A stretch of 64,000 nt of DNA from Neoceratodus forsteri (GCA_016271365.2 CM028136.1:472562001-472626000); one strand, 5' to 3'. Positions 25,146 through 37,619 are shown, counted from the stretch's first letter. Numbers and translations: made by a program. Notes: a model not told the origin generated them from the sequence alone.

Positions 25146-27385
25146 GGCAAATAGAATCATGAAGACTATTTGGTTTGAACTTGGGCTAACAGGGGTCAAA
25201 AGAGTCACCCATGGGTATGTTACAGACACCTAAACAATATAAGAGGAAAGATATTCAGGAAAGTATTACAAAATGCCTATTCAGTTTAAGATGCAGTACT
25301 TAGTGCAGGCCAGACTGAAAGCAAGATGTACAATTTTAAACCATAACTGATTAATTAATTATGGACACAAAGTCATCCAGACTGGTTTGGAGGTTGATGA
25401 ATAATTAAGAAACATGGGCCACAGAGAAGAGATCGCACAAAAATCCAACAGATTTGAAATCATTCAATTTTGATTTGTTCACTGATGGCATTTAGTATGA
25501 TGCTAATTTTCAATACCAAGGACATGACAGTACAGTAGATCAAGCTCAGAAATGCTGTGTAGTTTAGAGCTCATTTTGATTACAATAAAATAGTCCCTAA
25601 GTCAGAGGATTTTAGTTTCATCAGCTACAGTATACGAAAGGAGTTGTAATAAGAATGGTGTCCCATATGTAATCTGCACAACTATCAGTAAGCACTCCGT
25701 CCCCAGTGTCAACTTTAATAGAACCATAGAAGCATAGTACAAGATGTCAGAAAAATAACCTTAGTCCATGATATCTGTCTGTAAACCCTAACCTATCCCA
25801 AGACCTAGTAACTCTAATGACACAGAACCCAAATATCAATATTTGCTTGGACTTCCTCAGCTTTCACACAGCCTGGATGCTGAAACTGGGCTTGGCTGCT
25901 TGAAATTATCACTATGCATGTGACACTCCTGCTAGTTTTTAATAACGTCTCATTTACTGAACCACTGTCTGTCTGCAGTAGGCTTTTAGACATTAAACGA
26001 TTTCTTGGCTTACAGGATCAACCATTAAAATTCACTGCTGGATAAAAACTGTCAGTTCTAAACAACTGCATGGTCATTATTCAAGCAATGTGAGTATCCC
26101 ATTGCTAGAACTGCTTTATTAGAAGCATGCCAGCAATGCCTACTACATACATTCATAATGGAAATGAATATCAGTGGTAATTGCAATATCCCAGTGGCAA
26201 CAGGACTTCTTTCATTTCCTAATATATATGTTCTTATTACTTTCATGTATTCTGCAGCATGAAAGCACTGTGACCTTTCTGGTTATATAATGCTGTTTTC
26301 AGCCAGATCCCCTACCTAAAACGTCAGTATTCTCTCAGGGGTACTCTGTAAATAAATTGCTTTCTATTCAGCCCTAACAATCCTTTTGCAACTGTGAAGT
26401 AAATACTAATACAAATTACTCTGGTGTCAAGGTGGCCACTCTGTACAATACTAACAAAAGATGGATTCCTAGAGCAGTCCCAGTCTCCTAGGATATAGGC
26501 AGAACAACAAAGAAGATCCAGTCTCCTAGGGAATGAGCAGAGGAAAGCTTGTCACATCATAGGGTGAAGTGATCACCCTCTAAGAGGCGAGTGCCAGCTC
26601 TCTAACAGCTGCCTCTATGCCCAGAATGGGCTGCACCTGTGCCAAGTAGAAGTGGGGGGTACTGGTCAGAGAATGGGCATGACAGGAGCTATTTAGACAA
26701 GAAGAGGTGGATGAGCTGGTGCAGTGGATCACCATATGCAGAAGGCAGATATAGGGGACTATTGATGAATGTAGAGCGGAGTAGTCAAACACAAGGAAAA
26801 TATTCCCCAGTGGGTCAAGTAAGCACAGAAGGACAATTACCTTCAAGTATCCTCAATTAATGCAAGTCATAAGGAGGAGTTCACCCAGAAAAATGTGAGC
26901 TTGAGTGCCTAATGCACCTTAAAGGTCAGAACATAGTGTACTTAGAGGCCTGGTTGGGGAAGAATATGACTGGTACACCAGGATAGAAGAACATAGACTA
27001 TACTGAAGGGAAAGGTCTGACAGGAAGGAGGCGATGTAGTTCTCTTTGTAAGGATTCACTGGGAGGACAAGGAGGACATCAAGAGTTAGAAAGTATCACC
27101 ACATTTTTCTGAGTTGAGCTAGGTGAAATAGTTGGCAAAAAAAGTAATTCAGAGGTTACTACAGACCCACAAACAGCTGAGTGGAGCATAACACCCTGCT
27201 GGTCAGGGAAATTATGAAAGCACACAACCAGGATGTTGTTGCACTCAAGGGAAGGCACAGAAAATATACCAGCAGCTAGGTGGAAAATTACAAAAGGTGC
27301 TTACTTTAATGAGGTTGAATCACAAGTTCCAGAGGAAGAACTAGCAGAAAACATGCAAATGCAGAAGTTAATGCAGATCCAAAGT
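25146..27385. other. Spacer, nothing recognised
   Basis: No supported gene. A purine-rich stretch at 26500-27350 has a retroelement-like feel but no conserved motif was found. A SINE-like tail (TTGATGACTGGGAGAGGCAC) begins near 27410. Confidence 0.4.
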
Positions 27386-27789
27386 TTTATTTAGTTATTT
27401 AATTATTTGAAAATTGATGACTGGGAGAGGCACAATGAACCAAGGATTGTTTTCAGGTGTGACCCAGAGGAAAGGCAGAGAGAAAACACAGTTACGAAGA
27501 AACACAAACCCTGCTAAATAATGATGTTAAAGTTGTACACAGCACTAACAGTGAGAGCTAGTAGCCATCTGCCCTGGCACTTCCATTCAGCAGAGTCTTC
27601 GTCAGGGGGTGTGGCTAAGGGAAGGGCATCCTGGCTTACATTCGTCTCAGCCAGTGATATCATAATTCAAATGAAAAATGTGCACAGTGCTTTAGAAGCA
27701 CAATACCAAACATATTTCAAGTGTAAGATACAAAAACATGTGTATGAAATAAAATCTCATATATTTCAAAGGCAGATGGCAAAAACGTG

Positions 27790-29438
27790 TAGGGTATGAT
27801 TCACAGAGCAGATGCGCTGGGCGCAAATGGGATGTGCCATCCCCAGACAGTGCGATTCATAGAAGGATGTGCTGCAAAATGCACTGTGTGCATTCCCACT
27901 GTGAATCGCACAGATGAGGCACGGTGCAACCTGAGATGCCCCAGTGCAACAGAGATGCACAAAAGTACCCAAGGCAGCACAACAGTGAATACAGAGCAAG
28001 TAAGCAAGGGACAAAGGAGCAACAGGTGGAAACTGCAGTGGCACAAAGGATGCAGGGGAACACACCGGCAGGGACTGGCCAGAGTGCCAAAGGGCCCGAG
28101 GGTGGCCACAGCAGAAGAGGTGCACAGACAGAGCACATATGGAAATACCTGTAAGCACCAGAAACAACCCACACAGGAGCCCAACAGGCACAGATGCCTG
28201 TTAAGGTGTGATATAGCTGCAGAGAGGCACCGCAGCATGGCAGAAAGTTGCTGCACATGGCCTGGTTCCAAAGGGAACCCAGTGGTGTGGACAAGGGAGA
28301 TGCCACACAGGTGCACACAGGTGGACAGGCATAGTGGCAGACAGGTCAAAGGCCATGCCATGCACAGGTGTAACATGCCCACAAGCAAAGTGGACCGCAA
28401 GTAGAGCAGCACAACAGGACACCAGCACAACAGATGCAGCCGACATACGCCACACACAGAATGGGGGCACTGAGAAAGGTAGCATGCCTCAATGCCCACC
28501 CACACACCACAGGCCACAAGCAGGATGCACAGTGAGGCTGGCATGACAGGGGGACAGGATGCATGTGTGTACAGTACCACCAGTGCACACATGTGGATGG
28601 GAACAAAGGGACAGTGGACAGCAGCAAGCAAAACAGAGCACATGCACAAGGTACAGTGAATGACCACAGACACCGGTTACAGTAGAAAAATATTTAGTAA
28701 AAATCAATGTAACAGCAATAATTATGTACAAGGACAACAATTAGTAGGAACAGGGAAGCTGAAGTGTGGTTATCTGTACAGGGAAAAACACCAACATTAA
28801 ACAGGAGGGTGATGGTATGGGCATGGGGGAACAGGGGACTGCAACAGACAATGTGGATGGGCAAGGATTGAGAGGTAGAACAACAAGAGGGCATTTACAA
28901 AAGTCCATGTCCCTAAAGTGCAGGATGGGCCACAGCACGGCGGCCACCCCTACATCCCCTAGTACTCAGCACTCAGACCAGCATGAAGTGCCTGCTAAAA
29001 TTGTCCTTGGCACCGGTAGAGCGAGCATATTGTCTTACTCAGTGGTCTCTGGAGCTGCATCCCAACAAGATGCACAATACCCTGATGCTTCCTTCGACTG
29101 TGCATATCTAGCTGTACTCCCCATGGACCTACAGTGGGGGACACAAACAACAGGTACTAAGTGTCATATTCCACACTGGCCCCCCTGCCCACCACGCAAG
29201 TTTGCGGGAGGCATCCACCATGGCAATGGCCGACAGCCTGCCAGACACACCACATGCCAGAAACAGACTGGCACACAGTACCATACTGTGACTGTGCAGT
29301 GGTACTCAGGCAGCACATGGCCCACATGTGCATGTACAGGTAGGCACAGAGGGAACGCAGCCATGTCCCACACAGCATGTGTAGATGCCAGCAGGCTGCA
29401 CAGGCATGCAGGCCCCATCTGAACACCACTGGAGCACC
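27790..29438. mobile_element. TGCA-rich segment, possible Harbinger left part
   Basis: Starts at about 27790 with TAGGGTATGATTCACAGAGC and continues as CA/TG-rich sequence with very few stop codons on several frames. The same composition resumes at about 30590 after an inserted antisense LINE and continues to about 32170. The two MYB/SANT-like fragments (31285-31582 and 32918-33242) lie in or beside it. I could not find a DDE transposase motif. The large frames here (290, 218 and 202 codons) overlap on both strands and are not credible proteins. Confidence 0.35.
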
Positions 29439-29439
29439 A

Positions 29440-30590
29440 CAATGTATCTATTTATTTATTTATTTGTTACAGATCGTAATTACAACCCTTTGAGTCTGAG
29501 ACTCATTTCCAAAGGCTCCACATCATAAGTACACATTTAGATATAGCAAGGTAAAACATAACACACATGCATACATTCGGTTGCTACATCAGATTTTGTG
29601 GGTGGGAACAGTACAGTTCAAGAGTTACAGCATTTTTATACATGATATTGCAATGTGAGGTAAGAACAGTGTATACAGGAGGCATTGAGCCTATTCAGTA
29701 GCCTATACAATGGTTTAGCTAATCCTGTGGAGTAGCCTATACAGTGGTTTTGCTAGGAATTTTCATGCTGGAGTGGAGAAACATATTACTATGTGGAAGA
29801 ACAATTCAAGGCAGTCTAGGAGCAAGACTTTGTAGACTTTGTCTATGTTGCAACTTTGGTAATAGATACCGTTCCAGGTGGGTGGCGGCCCAGTGGATGG
29901 CAGCTCACCACTGAGCTCATTGACAGGTGTGGGTTGTTAGTATGTGGTTCCTGAGGACAATTTTGAAAGTACCAATTTTAGGGAGACTGGTGACACTTGC
30001 AGGAAGGGAGCTGAACTAGAATGGAGCCCTGTATGAGAAGGTCCTTTGTGCTAGGGAGGTTCTTACCCATGGGACTGCTAGGTAGGGCTTATCAGTGCTG
30101 TGGGTGGAGACGATGGAGAGAGGATGCAACTCCCGGTGGTGTTAGTCCGAGGAGGGTCTTTTGAGCCATAAGGCAGGACTGGTATAGTAGCCTTTCCTCA
30201 AAGCTGAGTATTTGAGTGAGGGGAGAGGTGCAGGAGTGGGTTAGCCAGTCTACACCAGACAGGAGCCTGCATGCTTTATTGATGGACACTTTATTTTGCT
30301 GATGGCAGGGGAGCTTGAAGCTGCATAGATAACTAAACTGTACTCTATTAGGGATAGTACTGATGAGGTGATGGCTATTTGGAGGGCTTCAGGGGATAGG
30401 CAGTCTCTGTGGTAGTAGAGGAGGCCAATGCGTATGTTAGTCACAGATGTGAGAGCATCAATGTGAGTGTGGAAGGTGAGGGCTGGGTCAGAGGTTATGC
30501 CTAGATATTTATAGGAGATGAAATGCTCAATAGGTTGGAGGAAGCTGGAAAAGATTACAGTGAAAAGTTTTTTAGTGTGCCCATGGTCCG
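29440..30590 (-). pseudogene. L2-like LINE C-terminus and 3' tail
   Basis: The minus-strand frame (from about 30570) reads ISYKYLGITSDPALTFHTHI, RIGLLYYHRDCLSPEALQIA and SSVLSLIEYSLVIYAASSSP, matching the domain after RT of L2-group LINEs. Frames at 30289-30092 continue it with LTQILSFEERLLYQS and KTLLGLTPPGVASSLHRLHP. The same blocks occur on the plus strand at 63750-63950. The 3' terminus at 29440-29510 has TGAGTCTGAGACTCA, a 6-bp hairpin, followed on the minus strand by (ATAA)n. It appears inserted in the TGCA-rich segment, as that composition continues on both sides. Confidence 0.8.
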
Positions 30591-31284
30591 CATTAAATGC
30601 CCACAAGGTGGATGGACACACAGGGGACAAGTGCACTGTGGCTGACGCACACCCCACCATGACCACACCCCATGCATGTGCGCAACCAGCAGCACATGGA
30701 CATGCACAAGAGACTGGCAACAGCCTGCAGAGGGCACCGCTCCCCCGAACACACAGAGGATGCACAAGATGGACACTCAGCTGCACCAGCACAACCTTGT
30801 CCATCGGCTCCAATGCCAGCAGTAGGGTGCTGGCCTCCACCGCTGCAGCGGCCCTCTACCTGTCTTCCAGCCCTGCAAGAGGAACAAAAGCATAGAGCAC
30901 TGTGAAGAGATGGGAGGTGTGTCATCCCACTGCCCCCGGCTGCTGGCAACTACACCGCTGCCAACATTCAGTAATAGTACCATGCCCACATTGCCACAAT
31001 GAAGGCGCCCCTGTTAGCATGCGGCAACCCATAGCACCCCAGCCCATGCCCACCACGTGTGTGCAGCTGGATGTGTGCTGGGCCAATGGCTGTAGCATAC
31101 CGCATGCCACAGTGGCCATTCGCCCTCCACCACGCACCATGCTGCACATGGCTACCCCAGTGGTCATGCCAGCACACCAGACGCTGAAGGTGCACCGTAG
31201 TCCACATATGAGTGTATAGGTGTGTGTGGCAGTGTGTGGTGGCAGCCCCTCGGCACATACCTCAGCCTGCCTGCCTGTGTATCT

Positions 31285-31582
31285 GTAGTGTAATATGACT
31301 TACCTGGGCATGGCACTGCACCTCTGCATGCACATTCCTAAAGGCTCTTGAGCCTATCTGGGTCACTGTGCTCCAGATCACCATAACAGTGCTTGCATTC
31401 CTCGCCAGTGTCCGACACACCAGCTGCTCAGCAACCCTGTCCCACACTGTTGAGCGAGGCTCCTTGAGGGCATCTGACCCAAGCAGCTGTCCCTCCACCT
31501 GCAGCACCAGTGCCACAAGGTTGAGCAGCTCAACCTCCCCCCAGTTCATGGCCCTGGGCTCTGTTTCCGGTGCACGTGGCAT
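31285..31582 (-). pseudogene. MYB/SANT-like DNA-binding domain fragment
   Basis: The 106-codon frame begins MPRAPETEPRAMNWGEVELL and continues NLVALVLQVEGQLLGSDALK, RSTVWDRVAEQLV and NASTVMVIWSTV. The first-helix acidic/Leu pattern, the central R-x-x-x-W-x-x-[IV]-A-E and the later W resemble the trihelix MYB/SANT-like domain of Harbinger-partner proteins. In Harbinger elements such a protein helps bring the transposase to DNA ends. The match is by pattern only. No transposase gene is beside it, and the frame loses similarity after about residue 70. Confidence 0.45.
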
Positions 31583-32917
31583 GTTCCCTCTCAGTGTCCC
31601 TTGGTCAGGTTTACACAGATCAGGCTGCTGGTGTGCAATGGCACAGTCTCACCACATGCATGATTGGCCATCGTGCACCGCAAGCGCCCAACACAGTACT
31701 GCGGCATGTCAATGCGCAATTGCCACCAATGGTGCATCACGGCACATGCGCACAGCACCGCACATGTTCGGGAATACAGGGCCATGGGTCATGACCATGT
31801 CGTGCATGTATGTTCCACGCAGATCTGCCATATTGTGAGTGGAAAACAATGCCACACACAATGCACTGTTGCCGTGCACACTGCCGATGCTGAGCTGTGA
31901 ACTACAGGTGCGCTTATTTCCGCAATGTCATGCCGCAGCACAATACACGACACAGTGAGAGACAGGTACAGTGGCAATTGTACAAGTGGACATGGATGTG
32001 CACCCATACTCAATCGCACTGTCAGGAACACCGGCCGGTTGCGCTTACACCTGTCATACCACTAACCCTGCATAGCATATACGTGGAGATGCACTGTGAC
32101 ACTTGCATGCATTTAGAAATGCCCCATATCTGACATGCATGTGTGGAAACGCACCATAGGGGATGAACTCAATGCAGCAGTTGTGCATTGCTTGATTGGG
32201 ATGAGCTGGGGTATTATGAAATTTACAGACAATACTCCCAAATCAGCTCATTGCGAAATTCAGAGGCATCTCACCTGTTTAGGATCAAATTAGATGTGCT
32301 CCCAATCTAATTTCCATGCCCTGAGCCATAAATGCTCCTGAATATGCCTCCACAGAGCTCAGCTGACCGATAGGAACTGCATCCTTGAAGGTGTGTCTGT
32401 TTACATTCTGCCATAGTTAGTGTGTCAGCACAAAACGACAGTATGCAGTTTAGGGCATACAGCCATAACACTCAACTATTCCTGTTCAACAGGCACATCT
32501 CTGAGAGTGCACCACAGTGTCCCACTGTTCCAACTACATTGTGGGGGGGAGGCACTGTTGCTGGTGTGTCAGTTATTATGGTACAACAGACAGCCAGACA
32601 TGTGTGTTGCAGGCCAGCCCACTATCTGGTGGTACATGGCAAACAACGCCAGACACATGTACGGGACATTTTAGCTATGAATACAATTAATGCATATTTG
32701 TACCTGACATTGGACAGTTGTCCCTGACCATCCTATATTCTGTTCCAGATATGCACTGCAGGGAGGTGAGAGTATGCATACAGGGTGCTGTGACCCTGCA
32801 GCAGCTAGACATTGTGCTACACATTCACAGTTGCCTATTGTGTGCAATGTTCAGTGACATCACCCACAGAAACCACTGTCCTGAAAGGATGCAGCTGTGG
32901 GACGTAGATGTCCCAAT

Positions 32918-33242
32918 TTCACCACAGACAAGAACAGGGCACTGATTGAGACCTACCTCATCCCAAGGACATCCTGGCTGGCATGGGTGGTGGCCGCCAG
33001 CTGAGGGATGAGGACTGGGAGGTTGTGGCAAGGCATGTCAATGCCATTGGGAAGTTTAACCAAACACCCCAGGAGTGCAGGAAGCATTTGAATGATGAGA
33101 AGAGGTGAGACAAGGAGAAGGTAGTACACATTGAGGCCTCCTTGCATGGGACAGGGTGTGTGTTGCAGACAGGTGTGCGCCTCACACCCATGGAGGAGCT
33201 GGTGGTCAGCATGGGCTGGGCATCTGTCCAGGGTGTTCCAGG
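32918..33242 (+). pseudogene. Harbinger-type MYB-like protein remnant
   Basis: Helix 1 reads FTTDKNRALIETYLIP (32918 onwards). After a frameshift near 32965 the frame reads LRDEDWEVVARHVNAIGKFN, QTPQECRKHLNDEKR, a stop (TGA at 33106), DKEKVVHIEASLHGTG and VRLTPMEELVVSM...VQGVPGG. The W, the R/K-rich third helix with ECRKxxxD, and the LTPxEExVxSxxGxxSVxGVPGG block are characteristic of NAIF1/MYB-like partner proteins of Harbinger transposons. The frame runs straight into the CR1 3' end at 33243, which truncates it. One frameshift and one stop show it is dead. Confidence 0.65.
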
Positions 33243-33965
33243 AGGGGGTTTACATAGAAACATAGAAGATGATGGCAGATAAATAAAGATAAGGACCACA
33301 AGGCCCATCCAGTCTGCCCATTTCTTTTTCTGCCTTATGAATGTGCCATCAGCTTTTGCTCTGTCAATGGCCTATCTAGTCATACTCATAGGTATTGCTC
33401 CCTTATGCAAATCCCATTCCTGTTTGAAGTCCTGTACTGTATTCATATCCACCACTTCCTGAGGTAGGCTGTTCCAGGCATCCACCACCCTTTCTGCGAA
33501 AAAGAACTTCCTCACATTACTCCTTAATCGGCCTCTCTCTAATCTCACGTTGTGTCCTCTTGTCCTGCTATTTTTCTTATGTTGAAACATGTTAGACTGT
33601 TTCACCTTGTTAATGCCCATAAGGTGTTTGAATGTTTCGATCATATCACCTCTCTCCTTCCTTTGCTCTAGGGTATACATATTGAGCTCCGTTAATCTAT
33701 CCTCATATGTTTTCTAATGCAGTCCTTGCACCATTTGGGTTGCCTTCTCTGGACTGCCTCAATTTGGTTAATGTCCTCATGAAGGTGTGGCCTCCAGGAT
33801 TGCACGCAGTACTCCAGATGGGGCCTAACCAGTGTCTTGTGAAGAGGAATTATTACCTCCCTCATATGACTTGTGATACCCCTACTAATACACCCCAACA
33901 TTCCCCTAGCCTTACCTACTGCTTTAGTGTTCATGAATTTACAGTGTGAGCAGGAAATGGACACT
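33243..33965 (-). pseudogene. CR1 LINE 3' end
   Basis: The minus-strand frames at 33964-33692 (ARGMLGCISRGITSHMREVI, LVRPHLEYCVQSWRPHLHED) and 33680-33372 (ERGDMIETFKHLMGINKVKQ, VVDAWNSLPQEVVDMNTVQD) form the CR1 ORF2 C-terminus. A frameshift lies near 33690. The 3'UTR reads CCCATCCAGTCTGCCC on the plus strand and ends in a GAAACATAGAAGATGATGGC block at 33252. It is closely related to the copy at 1032-2125 (same residue order) and abuts the MYB-like remnant. Confidence 0.85.
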
Positions 33966-34785
33966 CTTTTGTAGGTTCTTCAGCCCCCCAGATGAGGCTC
34001 AAAGGCAATTTTCAAGTAATGTGTTCTGGGGGCCCTTTTGAGAATCATAGACTTCAGAACACTAAAAAGTGTTTCCACCTTTTATTGATTTCCCCTACGT
34101 TTCACTCTGTGCCAGAGCTTATTCATGGGGTTCATTTTCTTCTTCTAATCTAGTTAAAAGTATACATAAATGTTATCTTTCCATTCTCAGTTTTCCTTTT
34201 TTACAAAGTTTAATTTATACATTGATTCTGTACCAACACATACCAATCCGAAGGTTGTCATCATTATGTTTTCTGTCCTCCTTTTTATTCTTAGTTTAGA
34301 CAACAGTCTGTATTAATCCTGCTTGAGGTATTTGCTTCTGTAATTTAAAAAAGAAGAATGCAAGACATTTATGGTTGCTGTGATTGAAATGTTTGCTGGC
34401 AAATGATTCTAATTCTATGCTGCCTAACAGGCTTGCCACTTCTTAACTGTGCATTGCCATACCTTTGTTTTGGTTTTTAAGCTGCTTAAGGTGGAGACTT
34501 TCTGGTGTTTGCCCTTTACTGTTGAGACATAACGTGATTCATACATTTTTCACTTTGCCTATTCATGGAGCTTGCTTAGTATACAACTCTTGTTTACTTT
34601 TTACATTCTTAAGTGCTTTGTAAAGTTTTAAGAACTTACCTTCACCTTGCTTTTTATCTCCAAATCCTTTAAATTTGCTACTGTGCAGTGAAAGACACTT
34701 GCTGCTTCTCCTGTGGGCCTGTGCACTGCTACCTCTTGCCTGCTTTTGTGCTAACTTTGGTCACCCTATTTATGACACCATAACC
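33966..34785. other. Spacer, nothing recognised
   Basis: T-rich sequence without a supported feature. Confidence 0.4.
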
Positions 34786-34789
34786 AGGT

Positions 34790-35475
34790 GCCAAATGTTT
34801 TCACACATGTGAGCATCTGCGGTCCGTTGATATGCAACAGTACACTATTGCGTGTGGTTAGGCAATAGTTGGGGCACAAAAAACAAGCTTGTTCATTTAC
34901 CTGGTTTCATTTCAGTTAGTACTGTCTGTTTATGTGTGATGTTGTTTTGCAGGGTCCTGTGGTGTCCATCCGTGGGGGCTGGTGCAGTGAGAGAAGGATC
35001 AAGTGTGTCCTTTATGTGCTCATAGGTGGAAGGTCGATGATGATTTGATCTTCCAGATGTCTTAGTGCCATGAATGGACTTCCAGTCATTTCAGTTTGTG
35101 CATCTAGTTTCTTTAATAGTGACGCAACACTAAGCAGCAATACACTCTCACATGAGTTGTGCAATTGATAGGGGCAAAAAACCAGGTTTGTTCATCTGCC
35201 TGTCTTCATTTTAGTTGGTGTTAGTCTGTTTACTGAGTAATGTTGCTTTATGAGGTCCTGGGGTGCCTGTCTATGGGAGTTAGTACTATAGGGATCAGGT
35301 TTCAGATTTCCATATGTCCTTATGTATTTATGGATGGGAGGTCAATCATGATTTGACCTTCCATGTGTACTTTGTTATGCACTTTGTGTTACTATCTAGA
35401 TTTCTTTTACCAGGGTGTAATTCCTTAGTACTATGAATGGACTCTAGGTCATTTCAGTTACATCAATTAGTACCT
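34790..35475. repeat. ~340-bp direct repeat, two diverged units
   Basis: Unit 1 (from about 34790) and unit 2 (from about 35125) share block order: GGGGCA(C)AAAAAAC..., TTTGTTCAT(C/T)TGCCTG..., CATTT(C/T)AGTT(A/G)GT, GTCCTG(T/G)GGTG, GAAGGTC/GGAGGTCAAT, GATTTGA(T/C)CTTCCA and ATGAATGGACT followed by GTCATTTCAGTT. It lies about 0.8 kb downstream of the PLE coding end (minus strand). It may be part of that element's 3' region, but this is not shown. Confidence 0.65.
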
Positions 35476-36250
35476 TTTTGTACTGAGTTTGGGTTTGTTC
35501 TCTGGTTAGATTCTGATTTGACGGAGAAATTTGGAGGTTTGGGACAGTGAAGTTCTATTTCTTCTTTGTTGGCATACAGTGAATGTGTATTCTTGTTTTT
35601 GCCTCTTTCTTTGTCTTAAAATATTCATTTTCTATGCATTTTAACATCTCTCATATTGTTGTATATAACATTATATTATGATAAAATCAGTTTATACATG
35701 CTTAACATGCTTTCACTTTAATACATTTTGTTGATACAGTTGAACATGGCAGTTTATTTCACTGTTAAATACATTTATGCACCATATATGTGATTTTTAA
35801 GCTATTTGTTTCTTGTCCCATATTGTTTTACATGCAGTAGACATCTTTATATTTCATACTTAAAATGCACTTATTTTCAACTTTACATTTCATTAGGTTA
35901 AGTCCTTAGAGCATCTTTTGTGTGTATGTTCTGTATTTCTAACTCATGATGCTCTTTACCAATTTCCATATCCTGTTGTACATTGCATGTTATAGTGTGC
36001 TCAAAAAAGTCTGTGCTGTGCTGATGCTATTGCTCTGTGTTGTGTTAATGCCATTGCTCTGGATGCCTTGTCTGTATTTGGTTATCTTTGCTTAGCTGCA
36101 TGCTCCTCAATTGGTTTCTACATCCATGCCAATATTTTGTTCCAGTGTTTTCATATTGAATATCTAGCGAATTGCAATGCTTAGTAACATGTCCCTAAAA
36201 TTTCCACCTCTTTCTGGGAGAAATACTTTTTCTAATCCCCAAAATCTCAA
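35476..36250. other. T-rich spacer
   Basis: Possible 3' untranslated part of the PLE on the minus strand, with no recognisable motif. Contains a short internal duplication, CTGTGCTGTGCTGATGC/CTGTGTTGTGTTAATGC, near 36015-36060. Confidence 0.4.
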
Positions 36251-36262
36251 GGAAGCTCCACT

Positions 36263-37617
36263 GTGGCTAGTTGTGTAAAGTGTGTTGCTACTGGAGAGTT
36301 TTCATCCTTCCTTCTTATGTCCCCCTTATGCTCTTGTATCCTTGTTTTGAGCATTCTGCTTATTTGTCTGACATATAGCATATCACATGGGCACTGTACA
36401 ACTTATATTGCTCCTTCTGTTGTGCAGTCTATGTGTTGTTTTATCTGGTGTCTTTGTCCTGTTTGTGGGTGTATGAATATCTGTTTTTTAGAGGTGTGGC
36501 TATATGCTGAGCATTTCCCACATGGCACCATTCCTGGTGTCAGTGGGCCCCGTGTTAGTTGAATTTGTTGTGATTCTGGTTGTTTGTACTGTGATCTGAC
36601 TTGTTGATCTTTTAAGTTTTTAACTTTTTTGGCTGCTATGATGGGTCTCATTTGTAATTCAGGGATGTGTTTATCAATTTGGACTAGATGCCAGTGCTTA
36701 TTTACTATTTTTCTAATCTCTGGCATTTTGTGATTGTATTTTGTGGCTAGTACCACTGTCTAATTACTTTCCTCTGGTTTCTTTGCTTTCAACAAATCCG
36801 ACCTGTTCTTCTGCTCTATCCATCTCTCTGCTGTTTGTAGGGTATGTTCTGGATATCCTCTGTTCCTAAATCTGTTTATCATGTTGTTGGTCTCTTTCTT
36901 TAAGTCCCTTTCCATGCTACAGTTTCTCTTGGCTCTAGACAGTTGGGAGTAAGGTATGCTATTTTTCAGTTTTCTCTCATGGAAGCTACTTCCATGGAGT
37001 ACCATGTTCCTGTCTTTTTTCTTTCTGTATAATGAGGTCTCTAGTCTATTGTTTTCCTTTTTGATTAATAGGTCTAAATATGGCATTTCATCTCTTTGTA
37101 CATTCATAGTGAATTTGAGGTTGGTATCCTTCCTATTTAGTTCCTCATGGAAATTTATAATTTCTTCTGGGCTGCCTTCCCATATCAAAAAATTGTCATC
37201 AATGTATCGTAGCCAGGTGTGTATCTGTGTGTCTCCTCTATTGTGTATGTGGTGTCTCTCAAAGTAGTCCATGTAGGCATTGGTGTAGGCTGGGGCCATG
37301 GTGGAGCCCATATCCATGCCTTTACACTGTTCGCAGTGTATTCTGTCAAATTCAAAATAGTTTTTTGTGAGTATTATTTCTGCCATTTCTTGGAGAATTT
37401 GTGTTTTTGGTTTACTCCCTATTGGTCTTGTGTCCAGTAAATTGCCTATACATTGGATCCTTTCTTGGTGTGGTATAGACGTATAAAAGTCTGCTATGTC
37501 TAGTGTGACTAGTAGGCAGTTTCCATTGAGTCCTATGTCTGAGATGCTATGTATTTTTAAAATCATGTCGGTCGTGTCTTTTACATATGATTTGGTTTTC
37601 TCAACTAGTGGCTGCAA
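36263..37617 (-). pseudogene. Penelope-like element RT plus GIY-YIG endonuclease
   Basis: The 285-codon frame (37617-36760) is a PLE reverse transcriptase. LVTLDIADFYTSIPH carries the catalytic Asp of motif A (residues 37-50), GMDMGSTMAPAYTNAYMDYF is motif B (100-119), WLRYIDDNFLI is motif C with YIDD (138-141), and KFTMNVQRDEMPYLDLLI lies in the next block. After one in-frame stop the same frame continues through HWHLVQIDKHIPELQMRP and the Cys motif PCGKCSAYSHT. It ends with a GIY-YIG-like endonuclease: VVQCPCDMLYVRQISRMLKT, RIQEHKG and ATHF. A stop precedes VVQCPC where the first motif Tyr is expected, and Arg replaces the usual Gly in YVR. The N-terminus is missing upstream of 37617. PLEs prime from DNA nicks and use this endonuclease for insertion. 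Confidence 0.9.
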
Positions 37618-37619
37618 AT

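Noticed and set aside
27801..28673. 290-codon minus-strand frame (and 202/153/141-codon overlaps)
   Set aside because: Cys/His/Leu/Val-rich low-complexity translation, open on several frames and both strands at once because the DNA is CA/TG-rich and stop-poor.
31368..31838. 156-codon plus-strand frame
   Set aside because: Lies opposite the MYB-like frame, low-complexity Cys/His/Ser content, no motif.
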